Of a stretch of DNA of 64,000 nucleotides, positions 47,470 through 58,835 are shown piece by piece (within the stretch, counting starts at the first letter, position 1; every line of letters begins with the position of its first letter). Position numbers and translations under genes: made by a program. The notes under the pieces were generated by a model that saw only the letters and a list, made by a program, of their open reading frames with translations, had not been told where the DNA came from and did not search any database. The DNA is from Heterocephalus glaber (lineage: Eukaryota; Chordata; Mammalia; Rodentia; Bathyergidae): positions 4,739,201-4,803,200 of the forward strand of contig NW_004624743.1 of assembly GCF_000247695.1 (NCBI RefSeq), written 5' to 3'.

Positions 47470-50400
47470 TTTAATATTAATGGGTAAATAGACATTCTTT
47501 CCATTGTTTACTTAATCCTCAAAGTTGTTTTTAGAATTACTGTTTTGTATCTATTTCATAGTTGTTTAGAAATAAGTATCATCTGGTCCAGTGCTTTTGT
47601 TTTAATGATTTTGGAGCCAGGACTCATCAATTAAAAAATTAATTTGTGAAATTCTCAAACATGCACTCTCAGGTATTCTACTCCAAGATCAACAATGATA
47701 ACACCCAATGGTGCCTCTTCAGAGTAAAAAGGTAAAAGATCATTTTAATTTAAAGATTTCAGTGGAGCTTGTCTTTCCTGGAATTATCAAAGTTAAACAT
47801 CAAAGGAGGAACAAAAGTGACACCTGTCGTAATTAGGAGCTCTTCTTTAGGGGAATGGTGAGAAATCAATTAGTGCCTTGCTAACATTAGGAGTGAGTGG
47901 AGATGTTCACAGGAAAAGCAATTGCTGCCACAGACAAAAGGGGCAATGGATAAGTGACTGTGTAATGGGAGACAAGATGAATGACCACTTAACCAATAAA
48001 TTCTTCCTGGTTGTGATGGGCATGAGGGACGGAAGAGGCGAAAGTGTTCTCCATCTTCAGGAGATTTTCTACTTTTAGGTCATCTCCTTTTTTGCTCTAT
48101 GGTATCTATTTATATCAGAATATAGTTGTTTTTTCCTCTTTTCTAGCATGCTTGCATCAGTGTCTGAAATAGACAATGAAATTACTCCTCAGTTTTTCCC
48201 ATTGCTATTCTGCAGTGTTTATTGATTATAATCCAAAGCATCCACATATGTTTTAAATAAATTTGTACCTGGAAGAGGGGTGAATAGGACATAGGAAAAA
48301 TGTACAAGCAAGGATAGAAGAAAGGCAGATATGCACAAAATGTTGTTTGCCTTGGGACTCAGAAGAGAAAGCAGCAGTTTTTACTTGCAATCTATTAATT
48401 ACAGACACCCCTCTTAAAGAGAGAAAGCCAAAGGCAGTGGAAGGTAACATTTAAGAGAAATTCAGGAAGGGTTCTGAAACTTTATGTCAATTGAGGATTG
48501 GGTTAATGAGATAACATATTAAAATTTATAAGATGCACTTACTTGATAGGATATGAGTTTTCTTGCTTATACTGATGGGGCCAAAATATACTATGGTATA
48601 TTAACAAGATGGAATTTCCCCTTACTTTTGTACTAGACCATGTTGTCATTTAGGGGTAAATGTTCCCTCCATTTATTGCTCTGTCGTAAGCTAAGATGCA
48701 TCGCTTCATCCACGGAGTCAACTTGGGTGCATTGTCAAATCCACAACTCTGTCTAGCAAAGAGAAAAACTAAGAATAGTTTTTAAAATCACCTAGGAATT
48801 AAACATGGATTTGATGCACAACCCCAGTGGGGGACATTTAGACTCCTGGCCATGCCAATAACAAGGAATGGTGAAAAATTTAGACTTCTGTTGTGCTGCA
48901 ATTATTAAACAACCCTTAACCTGAGGTGTATATTATGATGGGGAAGCAAGGGAAAATGATGTGGAATTCAGTGAGCAGCAGTTGTTTTACAGGACCTGTT
49001 GGTTAAATGAATGTGACCTTGAATTCTCTAGGCACATTTTTCTCATTACATGTGACCTAACCAGAATCTTGCTATTATTTGTCACCATATCAGTTAACAC
49101 ACTGAACTGCACTTTGCGAAATAATCACATCTGAGTGATTGATCACAGCAGTTGTACTCCATGTCTACTTCCTGGTCGGGTACAATTTCACAGAGAGGGT
49201 CATGGGTCCTGGTTCTCCACGATGGCATTCAGAGGCCGAGGTCTCTGTCCAGCAGCTCTTTCCTCCCCTAGATCCCAGGAGTCGGCTTTCAAATCTCTGT
49301 CATGTAAACAAAATTAGACAGGTCTGGAGGATAGCAAAAGCATTTTCTGCGTTAGTTTTAGCTGAGGTATACATCATGTCCACCAACATTTCGTTGGCAG
49401 TCTCTCAGCCATATGGATCTTCCAGCAAAGCTGGCAGGGAAATGTGCTCTCATTGTTCTGGGTACAAGCGGAAATACTTTCTGAGAACCTGGTCAGTTTT
49501 TTCTATACACACATTTGTCTACTACATATTCTTTAAACTATGATCATGGAATTGAGTTGGAAGGTTGTAACCCGCTTGGGGTATATGTTATAGAGAACCA
49601 CATGCTAAAATTAAATTAATTCCATGTTATAACATAGTATATTTTAAACCCATAAATTGTACTATGAGCCTTTCATACCTTCAACAACCATTTCTCCAAT
49701 ACTTCTATTCTTACAATAAATATTGAAGGAGGGGTGAATATTTCTCTCCAAATATAAGTAAGTTAGGACTTTCTAAATATAAGTAACATTTTCAGCAAAG
49801 GTAGCACAAACAAATAAAAACTTCTAAATTTTATAACCACTAACACACTTTTAAAATGAGTTTCCACGATTCTCATTTTTTATTATTAATTAACAATTTA
49901 TTTTAAAAATGCTATTTCCAGTGAGAACTTATTCCATTTGAAACACACAATAGAGCCTTAAATTTATAAAATGTGTGCACTTATGGAATGCTTTTATGAA
50001 ACATGATTCCACAAAGGGGATATTTCATTAAACAAGATACTATTATATCTCTACAAATTAACAATACAATTTTGTCGATAAATGTCCTTCTCAAAATTAT
50101 TTTGCTAAGAAATTTTGCATATACTTAGAAAAATGAGGTCTCTAAGTGAAAAAAAAAAGCAAAACCCATTAGAATATGAAAAGTGTTACAGATGAAGAAA
50201 AATAAGCTATGTTGCTGATTGCTGAAAATAAGAAAAATGGTTCTCTTATTTCTTTGATCTTCCAAAACCTGGCGACCAAAACAATCAAGAAAATATGAAA
50301 ATAAAATGCAGTGACAACAACTTTGCTGGTTCCTTCCTTGTAGAAAACTTGTTGCATTTCCTATTGAATTGATGTACAGTATTTACTTTTATTGCTGACT

Positions 50401-50884
50401 CTGGCAGTTTGCTCCATCTCATTAATTCAAGGAGTAAGAAGCATCAAGGAACATCAGGAACATCATTAATCCAAAGACCATTTTGCTCATGCCTAAGTGA
50501 AGCTATTAAAGATATTTCAAAATCTGACTCAAGTAGTTATTAAAAAGCCTAACCACTGTGTCTCAATTTATTTTCTTATATAATTGTAACATCTTTGTCT
50601 TGGATCATGGGCTGATACATGTCTTTGGATTTCATTTGGTGTATTATTCTTGGTCCAAGATGGAGAAAGAAGATATGTCATAAAAATATGCCTTTAAAAA
50701 TTTAACATAGATTTAAAAATAATTTTGTATATCATAATATAGTCCTGGTGGAAGGCACATGGTACTTGGAATCAATAAGTAGTTGATGTGAATTTCTTGT
50801 TTTTGGTAGTTTATATTACACAGAAAATTCAGTTACTTCCCATATTTTTAAGAATTAAAATTATATATCACCATTTAAGAAATT
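47470..50884. other. 3.4 kb unassigned, repeat-poor
   Basis: No SINE, LINE or LTR recognised. 49139-49543 (+) is open for 134 codons in mildly GC-richer DNA, overlapped by another frame, with no domain signal. 50390-50660 is repeat-free with balanced composition and could be unique conserved sequence. Confidence 0.45.
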
Positions 50885-51200
50885 TAATGATGTTTTATTA
50901 TAATGTATGTACACAAACAGCACATATTTTAAAATTAGTTAACTGTAATTGAGCAATAGAAAATAGTGTGTATTTATGGTGTATGCTGTTTTGAAATTTG
51001 TAGACATGTCCATTATTTCACATACTTATTGTTTTTCTTGTGGGAACACTTAAATTCTATGCTTTGAGGAAGTTAAGTACTCAATATATCGACACTGATA
51101 ATAGTCATGAGGTTGTACAACAGATGTCATGAACATATTCCTTCTGCCTGAGATTTTGTACATTTGATATCTCCCGCCATCTCTCCTTATTCTTATTAAT
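50885..51200 (-). mobile_element. L1 3' UTR (3' terminus of a nested, split element)
   Basis: Antisense blocks: ttcacatacttattgttttt, cttgtgggaacacttaaatt, tcatgaggttgtacaacaga, gagattttgtacatttgata and atctcccgccatctctcc match the L1 3' UTR. Confidence 0.8.
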
Positions 51201-51204
51201 TATG

Positions 51205-51860
51205 TTAGTTATGGCTCTCTAGAGGAACTGAATCCATAGGAAATACATATATATATATAATTTTTTTCCAGCACTGGAGACTGAACTCAGGACCTTGTGC
51301 TTTCCAGGCAGGCATGGTGTTGCTGAGCTACATCCCAGGCCCTTGTATAATTATGGAAAGAAATGTAGTAAGTACACTTATGGATCAGAGGTGGGAGAGT
51401 CCCCAGTAGCTGACAGTGGGCTTCAGGATCAAGGAACTGATCAGGCCGAGATGGAAGCCGCAGAGCAAGAGGAATCCAGGATGCAACCCCAGCCCAAGGT
51501 CGAAGACCTACAAGCTCACTATGAAGTAGCCACTGTGAGTCTGCTTGGAAAGCTACATAAACTGGAGACCATGCCCAAACTAGAACTCTTCCAAAACTGA
51601 GTCATGTCCTGCTTCTTTCCCTTTTTATTCTATCTAAGCTACAAGCCTATTGGTTGTTGCCAGCCATATCCTGGTGGAGTCTTGCCCCCTGTTTGCTGGT
51701 GTATGTGTCTGTCATCCACAGACTCACCCAGTCCTATTCAGTACTAATCTCCTAGGCTTTTCCAATCCATTCAAGCTGATATGTCACAATTATTGATCAC
51801 AGTAACCCTCCTATTTTAGGCTTCTGTTACTTCAACTTTTTCAGATGTTACCTGAATTCA
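51205..51860. mobile_element. Old unclassified interspersed repeat inserted in L1
   Basis: It begins ttatggctctctagaggaac, tgaatccataggaaata with a TA run, and ends near tcaagctgatatgtcacaat. This recalls a widespread mammalian repeat (ggttctccagagaaacagaa ... aagttgacac) whose family name I cannot fix. An ID SINE sits inside. Confidence 0.5.
51262..51341 (-). mobile_element. ID SINE, older copy
   Basis: ccagcactggagactgaact, caggaccttgtgctttccag, gctgagctacatcccaggcc. More diverged than the other IDs. Confidence 0.8.
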
Positions 51861-51864
51861 TGTG

Positions 51865-51985
51865 GTATTCATCTTTCTGAAGTTGGTTTATCTCACTTAA
51901 TATAACATCCTTCATGTTGTCTCAAATGATAGGATTTCTTTTTTATTGAGGCTGAATAGTGTTCCATTTCATATACATGTATTTT
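51865..51985 (-). mobile_element. L1 fragment, continuation
   Basis: tgtggtattcatctttctga, tatctcacttaatataacat, ttattgaggctgaatagtgt: antisense ORF2/3' UTR junction of the same L1 as 50885-51200. Confidence 0.75.
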
Positions 51986-52175
51986 CTTTTACCTCTTTCT
52001 TTTTTCCTGTGGAATGGAGGATTGACCCCAGAGATGTTATACATTCTGTAAAAAAGAGCACTCTTTAAAAAAACCTTTTTTTGATGAAGTCTTTCTAAGT
52101 TGTCCAAGCCTACCTCAAATGTAATCACCTTGCTTCAGCCTTCCAAGTAGCTGGGATTAAAGACATGGTCCAGTC
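51986..52175 (-). mobile_element. ID-B1 composite SINE (B4-like) inserted in L1
   Basis: gaatggaggattgaccccag (reverse ID half), then gatgaagtctttctaagttg and ttgcttcagccttccaagta, then gctgggattaaagaca (reverse B1 half). Confidence 0.7.
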
Positions 52176-52545
52176 TTCCGGGTTTATACCATACTTTCTT
52201 TATATATTGAATCACTTATGGGAACGTAAGTTTATTCTTTTTCTTGACTATTGTGAATAATGCTGCAATGAATAGCAGGTATCTTCTGACACTCTGATTT
52301 TATATCTTTCAGACACATACCCAGTTATGAGACTGTCAGGTCAGATGAAAGTTCTAGTTGTAAGTTTTGGGTGGGAGCTCCATAGTGTTTTCCATAATGC
52401 CTGTAATAATTTACATTCTCACCAACAGTATGAAAGGCTTCCTTTTTCTCCACCCACTGGCCAATAGGTCTTTATCTATTGTCCTCCTGTTAATCTTTCC
52501 AACAGATGTGAGATTGTCTCAGTTACTTGTCTTTTTGCTGAGACA
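52176..52545 (-). mobile_element. L1 fragment, continuation
   Basis: ttgactattgtgaataatgc, agcaggtatcttctgacact, tttacattctcaccaacagt and ccaacagatgtgagattgtc are antisense ORF2 3' blocks in order. Confidence 0.8.
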
Positions 52546-52925
52546 TGGTATGTGACAACCTCAAGTTAAAGGAGGAAAAATTCACTTCAATTCATAGTTT
52601 GTAGAAGTTTCCATTCATGGTCAACTGGTATCAAGGCAGGGTGCCATGGCAGAGGGGCATGGCAGAAGAGAAACAGTTCATGGCAGGGCAGGCAGGAAGT
52701 AGTAAGCTGTGAGCCTGCCTTTCCCTTTCATTCCATTCAGGCTACAAGCCTATTTGTGGGTACCACCTACATCCACGTTCAGGCTTCAATCTTCAACAAC
52801 TCTTTCAGCCACACCCAGAACTGTGTTAAGTTAATTAGTGGGCTAATCAGTATCACACATCATGATCTAGCCCCACATAAGAGTGCGTGAGACTTTTGAG
52901 GAAATCTAGATACAAGCCATAACAG
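52546..52925 (-). mobile_element. MaLR/ERVL-type solo LTR inserted in L1
   Basis: caagttaaaggaggaaaaat, ttcaattcatagtttgtaga, gcatggcagaagagaaacag, ending gaaatctagatacaagccat aaca. Reverse orientation of the LTR group at 5437. Confidence 0.8.
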
Positions 52926-53015
52926 AGATAATACTTTATTGTTGCTTTAATTTGCATTTTCTTGATGATTACTGATGCTAAGCATCTCTTTTTCATATAA
53001 ATGTTCTCAATATGG
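52926..53015 (-). mobile_element. L1 fragment, last minus-strand piece
   Basis: ttgctttaatttgcattttc, ttgatgattactgatgctaa, gcatctctttttcatat: antisense L1 continuing from 52545 across the LTR. Confidence 0.75.
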
Positions 53016-53019
53016 TAGG

Positions 53020-53265
53020 TGCTCTAGTGCACTGGTCTGGGCAGTAATTTTGCTGTATATCATCCCAAAAGCACAACCAACAGAACAAAACTAGCTCGGT
53101 GGATTTATATCGAGCTGGAAGCTTCTGAACAGAAAAGGAAATAACTAATAGAAAACATATAAATTATTATGTGAGCTAAAAGGCAACAAATCTGATAAGT
53201 GGTTAATATCCAAGTTGTGTAAGGAACTCAAACTACTAACTAACAAGAAAACAACCGGATTTTTT
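53020..53265 (+). mobile_element. L1 ORF2 segment in inverted orientation
   Basis: ttttgctgtatatcatccca, aaagcacaaccaacagaaca, ctggaagcttctgaacagaa, aatctgataagtggttaata, gtaaggaactcaaactacta: sense ORF2. In the L1 map it lies just upstream of the minus-strand pieces but is flipped. That is the arrangement left by twin priming. Confidence 0.75.
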
Positions 53266-53278
53266 TTTTTTTTACTGT

Positions 53279-53580
53279 TTGAGTTAGTTTTTTGTCTCTG
53301 TGACAAAATATTCCATTGCCTTCGTTGTGCAGTGAGGCCAAACATCTTGGCTGGATAGTATGTCGTGGCACAAAGCTGCTCAGCTCAGGGTGCTCAGGAA
53401 GCAAAGTGAGAGGGGAGAGCCTGGGGTCAATGTCCTCTCGGAGGAGATGTCTCCAGCCACCTAACCTCCTCCCTAGAGCTCCCCACCCATTCGTCTCCAC
53501 CGGCTCCCCACAGGGCCACAGGCTGGTGACCAAGCTTTCTGCACATGGCCTGTGGGGGACATACAGGGTCCAAGCAATGA
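53279..53580 (-). mobile_element. ERVL/MLT2-like LTR
   Basis: It begins tgagttagttttttgtctct and gtgacaaaatattcc, and ends gtgaccaagctttctgcaca, tggcctgtgggggacataca, gggtccaagcaatgac. This matches the reverse of an ERVL-group LTR. The middle is GC-rich, giving open frames on both strands (162 and 108 codons) that are not genes. Confidence 0.6.
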
Positions 53581-54145
53581 CCATGACCTCCCAGTCTTTA
53601 GAGTATATTGGCACTGGGAGTATTGTGTTACTTTTGCTGTAGGTAGGAATTTCAATATCCATTTTCCACTTTAACTTTTTTTGCATGACTGATGGGAAAA
53701 CAATTTCTGGGGAGGACCCAAGGGCCATATAACATATGTTTGTAAACTAGGCAGGAGTATTATAAATGGTATTAATTTATCAGCCCCATTAGAAAAGAAC
53801 GGATGTTTATCTTCCTAATCTCAAATCCTATACTTGCAGTCTATTTTAATTTTTCCTTTAGGAATTTTTAGATTAGTTGCATTTACTATCGTGTACTTCC
53901 CCAAACTTTCACCATAAAAGCTGGAAGTTCACTTCCTGCTAATTGCTGCGTGGTTCCTACTAACGCTGATCATGGATCCATCCCACTCTGCAAGGGCAGA
54001 AGGCCAGTGAGTCTGGAAGCAACAGGCTAAGCTGAAATGACAGTAGTTTTAGAAGTCGAGGTAATTTTCACTTTTGACCCTCAGAAGCAATATGAACTCT
54101 TGCAGTTCCCTGATGTTTCAGTCCAGGGGAGTTGGCATCTTAAAT
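53581..54145. other. Unassigned, no feature seen
   Basis: Nothing recognised. Confidence 0.45.
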
Positions 54146-54158
54146 GACAATGATTTTA

Positions 54159-54160
54159 TT

Positions 54161-54199
<39 letters not shown>

Positions 54200-54253
54200 T
54201 TTTGTACTGGGGATCAAACTCGGGTCCTTGCGCTTGCGCAGTAGGCGGCGAAA
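54159..54253 (-). mobile_element. 5'-truncated ID SINE whose tail became a (TTTA)n microsatellite
   Basis: About 42 bp of (ATTT)n is followed by gtactggggatcaaactcgg and gtccttgcgcttgcg; the A-box end is missing. gacaatgatttta is exact at 54146-54158 and 54254-54266, so tetranucleotide run and SINE entered as one unit. Confidence 0.9.
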
Positions 54254-54266
54254 GACAATGATTTTA

Positions 54267-54944
54267 ATAACAGTTATTAAGGATCTATAACAAACTTACC
54301 TTATTAATAAGTATGTGTTATACGTATGCAGATTATTATCCAAAAAGTCACTTTCTGGCCAAAACACTAGAATGATTAAGTATTATTTGAATATCCATCT
54401 TTAAATGAACCGTAAGATAGTGTCATCTGGAAAACATCTCACTTAAAAGAAGATGAGGAATATTACAGAAATAGAATTTGCTTAATCCAAAATATCTGAT
54501 CTATTGTTCTGTCATTGTGGCATATTGTCAAAAAAAGTACAACACTGCATTACGTTGAGTTATTTAGAAGGCTAGGCTGACGTACTACCTTCTTTCTGAA
54601 TGCACAAGAGGCTGCCATTCCCCATCATGCCACTAGTAATTTTCACAATGCAACCATTTTAATTAATGACCCATCTGAAGAGATATCCCGTAATATCTCA
54701 TTTTTCATATACATTTCGCTAACAAAATAACAGAGAGTGGTTTTTCATGACTCATTTTTGAGAGGATAAAAGTCAAAATGCTTTATCTTTCTGGAAGCCT
54801 AGTCTGATCTCATTGTTTTGTTATGGTCTTACTCTCTTCTACTGTTCAACTCCTGGTTCAAAAAACATCTTAATTTTTAATTTTCACGTAGATGCCCAGA
54901 GACTCTGGCTGTTACCAGCGTCTGAGCAGAGCATGGTAAAGATT
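54267..54944. other. Unassigned, no feature seen
   Basis: AT-rich, no repeats recognised. Confidence 0.5.
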
Positions 54945-55200
54945 GATTGATGGTAATAAGGAAGTGGCCGGCAGTGGGGGCGTATAGTTACATCAGGTGA
55001 CTATAGGAAACAAACTGTGCTGTATGGCTCAGAAAAGGTCATAAAGTAATGACAACTGTTGAAGGGGATGGATAAATGTATGGTGCTTTAAACATTAGAT
55101 GATGCATATATATACTGAAACATCACATATATTGCCATTCCCTTGATATGTACAAATCTTATATTCTTATGTATTGCTTAAAAATAATTTAAAACACTTA
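54945..55200 (+). mobile_element. L1 3' UTR fragment
   Basis: catcaggtgactataggaaa, acaactgttgaaggggatgg, ataaatgtatggtgctttaa and tactgaaacatcacatatat match the L1 3' UTR in sense. Confidence 0.55.
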
Positions 55201-56348
55201 CTACTGAAAGAATACTGTACCTTTCCAAATTAAAAAAATCTCCTCCAGTAGAAGTGCATGCATTTCTATAGTTCTTGCATTGTCTCACGAGTCACAGCAT
55301 TTGCATAACCCCAGAATTTGATCTGTACCTAGGAGGAGACCAAGAAAGCGAAAGCTTGAATGTTCCTGAAGGTGAAACAATTTGCTGCAGGCTGAGGTGC
55401 AAAAGAACAGGAGAAGGTTAGAAGTCCTGGGAAAGAAATAGAGATCTAAAAGTGGGTAGAGACCCAGCATTTGGCAGGAGATCCCACTAGCTTAGTATTT
55501 ATAACCCAATCTGCTGCAGTTTATGAGGCAGAAGAATGAAAAATGTGAGAATCTGCTTAAGGCTAAAACACAGGAAGAGTGGTTCATCTGACTTACAAGA
55601 CTTATAGACCAATAAAACAACGCAAGAAATATCTTTTAAAAATGAATACATGTTCATCTGTGAGTTTTATCTCTAAAAATGATCTTGTTTTGAGGAATAG
55701 ATTTGAAATTTTCAGCCACTTGTATTTGTTTACATGCTCTACAATATATTTATTTGATGCTAGAAGGTATAAAATGATCATCAAACTAGTCATCAAATCT
55801 AATGGATGCTAGATATTGAAAGGCAACTTTGTTTGTTTTGACATATCATTGAGGAGGTGACTCTGCATAAACAGGCACTGTATCACTCCCAAGGGGTACT
55901 CTTTACAAATATAACATTTATTTTGCATTTTTACAGTACTGGATCCTAAAAATGAGAGTTATTGCAGCTTTTCTTCTCTTAAAAAGAATAATTGAGATAG
56001 AATGCAAAATGAGAATGATCTGATTTGGAAACTTTGTGATCATTTTTATATTTCCAGTTTTAAGATTCACTTGAATACAAATACAATTAAAACTTATACC
56101 AAGACAAAGGAAGTGCATTTCTTAGTAAGTTAAACACATTTTACTATCACCTATAGCCCTACACCTCTTATACTTAGTGTATTATGTGGGGAAAATACTA
56201 AATCATGGGGGCGTGTTCCACTTCCCTACATAATCTTCAGTGACATATTGGTGGACAAAAATGGGCCATTGTGACAGGCAAAATTGTGAAGTGTTTACCT
56301 AGTCATTCATTCATTTGTTTATTTGTTTTCATTGTGTCTTTACTTAAG
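55201..56348. other. Unassigned, no feature seen
   Basis: The open frames at 55579-55812 and elsewhere are AT-rich chance frames. Confidence 0.5.
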
Positions 56349-56361
56349 AAAGTGATGAGTA

Positions 56362-56448
56362 GGGCCAGGGATTTAGCTCAGTGGTTCCAGCACCTGTTCC
56401 ACAGGTGCAAGGACCCGAGTTCAATCCCAGGTACCAAAGGAAAAAAAA
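56362..56448 (+). mobile_element. ID SINE with 13 bp target-site duplication
   Basis: gggccagggatttagctcag ... gagttcaatcccaggtacca plus A-run. aaagtgatgagta is exact at 56349-56361 and 56449-56461. Confidence 0.93.
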
Positions 56449-56461
56449 AAAGTGATGAGTA

Positions 56462-58714
56462 GAGTGAAGGAGAAAATTTAATCATGCAGGTAAAACTCAA
56501 ATTGATGTTGTATGCTTGAGTGGTACATTCTGAACAGCAGAAAAAAGTGAGTGAATTTTCTTTCAGTATTCCCAAGACCATCAACTGACTTTCCAAAGAA
56601 GTCACTCATGCTACTGACTAATGAGAGATACTTTTGCAGGACTTCTTTGTTTTACTTTTGTCTTAATCATTAGCATAAAGAAAAACATCAAACAGCCTTC
56701 TTATCAGAAATCTACTTGCTTCTCTGTGATGGAAGAAGCTACTAAGATGAGTTGAGTAGTGGCTACATTTCATTTGTAACTTGAATTTGAGGCATTACCA
56801 TTGGCCCTAGAAATATGAAATAGTGGATTTTCAAAAAAAGAAAAATTCAATTTGAAGGTGGACGTGTACAAAACTTTAAATAAAAAACATTGCACATTTT
56901 TTATTTTTAAAATGCATTGTGTTTTATATGAAAAACATTATAGTTAGATAATATACACTTACACACATGGGTATACATTTTCCTTCTAGAGGCCTAATTT
57001 TCAAAAATTTGTGAGGTCATGGCAGCAAGCCTTGAGATTGGGCAGAGTGATTTCTGCTGGATTTTGTCCTCTGACTGATGGGAATGAAGCTAACTGCTAC
57101 AAAGTTTGAGCAGAGCAATGACAAGATCTGGCTAAAACTTTAAGAGAATCATTCTTTGATATGGTAAGAAGAATGAATAGATTGAAAGTTATCAGCAAGG
57201 ATCAGTTATACCTGATTTTAAATAGGCACAAAAAACTCAAAAATATAATCTGCATTTCCTATACAATTTTGTGGTAAACTGTGACAACACAATTAGATTC
57301 TGTCTGATGGAGTATAGGTGGATAGAAAGGAGCACCATCGGTAGAGGACTCTAAAAAGCAACAATGAGGAAACTGGGACAGTGGAGTCTAAATGGCTCAT
57401 CAAGTATTGTGCAATCAGGAAAGAATAAACATGAATTTTAAACTCATGGTCTCCAAGAACTTATACTCAGAGCCATTATATTATAGTGTCTTTAAATGGG
57501 AGGGAATTTTTGTACCAACTTGCAAGAAATGATGGTTCAAAATTTGTTAAGAATTAAATTCATGATGAATGGTATCATTGTGTATATCTAAAATGTACCA
57601 ATACATGTTTTGCTTAAAAAAAGAATTATATTTTCCAATCTGTATTTTATGTGGGCAATATAACTTTATTAGAAGTCAAAACAGGTGGAAAGATGGACAT
57701 AAGTTCTGTACATCAGGGACTACTGTAAAATATGTAGATTTCTGTGTCTTATAATGTAACTTATCCTTCACCATTTGCCTATAATCTTAAGCAAAATGGA
57801 CAACATATATGCTTGTGTTTTTATGCCTGTATTTGTATATGAACATATACACCCATATACACACATACGTGCACAAGCATTGTTTATATAATGTATCTGT
57901 ACATTGGTGACAAACTTGAAAGTTTCAAAAATATTTATGACCAAAACTATTTTTCTGCCCATATGTAGGTTCTGTTATTCTTCAACATTCTCCAAGATGC
58001 TGGGTATTCTGATTCAAACTCATAAGAAAATAATGTATTTGGCTTTGTTAATGGTAAAATATAAACCATATTTGAAATTATTAAATGGTTAAAAAGTAGC
58101 AGAGTCCATGATTATTTTTTCCTGTAACATAAAAAATATTAGAAACAAACATGTATCTTGATTTGTGGATTGATAAGTAAGAATTAGCTTGAGCATAACC
58201 TCGACCAACATTTTGAAAATGGGGAACATTTCATGAAACTGTATCTCAAAAGCTATTCCTTCGTGCATAAGGTTAAACCAAGAGAACAAAATTAGCTTTT
58301 CTGTAAGAAGCCAGTGGTCTTACGAAATTCCCAGCACGAAAAGTTAGAAATCATGTTAGAACCCTAAAAGTACTATGGCATTTACATTTTGATGTCCTTT
58401 AATGTGTATCTCTTGGTTGTCACAAATATTTTGAGTTGGTGGCCAGATTTGATGAGCCGGACGGGCTAATACCTCTGGAGCAATGAAGAGTAGGTCATGT
58501 CAAAGAGTTATTGAACCCCTGTTTTATAAAACTTCAAATTGGATGCAGTGCTTTGAGGGAATGAGTTCAATAGTTCTCTAAAGCACTGAAACTGTTTTTA
58601 TAGAAACATTAAAAAAATAAGAATCCAGCCTCTGTGAAATATAGCTATGGTCAAATGGGAGCTCCTAGGGTTCCTAGGGAGGGTGGAAAGTAAAATTGGC
58701 CAGGCAGGGCTGCT
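56462..58714. other. 2.2 kb unassigned
   Basis: AT-rich sequence with no recognised repeat or gene. Confidence 0.5.
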
Positions 58715-58835
58715 CAGATAGAGGGTTTAAAACAGTTGTCTCTGGAATCCGATCCCACTACATCTGGTATTTTCTCTTTACTTGTCATGACAAGTTGGGA
58801 TATTGGCTTAAAATATCTAAGCTTCATCCAGCTAA
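58715..58835 (+). mobile_element. Possible MIR SINE, very diverged
   Basis: ctctggaatccgatcccact, tttacttgtcatgacaagtt and ctaagcttcatc fall in the MIR order (ggagtcagatccc, tgtgaccttgggcaagtt, ctgagcttca). Weak. Confidence 0.3.

Noticed and set aside
49139..49543. 134-codon plus-strand frame
   Set aside because: No domain or codon-bias signal, overlapped by another frame of similar quality, and no splice or poly(A) context.
51295..51600. 101-codon plus-strand frame (Glu-rich)
   Set aside because: It starts inside an ID SINE and runs through an old interspersed repeat.
53240..53728. 162-codon minus-strand frame
   Set aside because: Lies mostly inside an ERVL-type LTR. Openness comes from GC-rich LTR sequence and is matched by an overlapping plus-strand frame.
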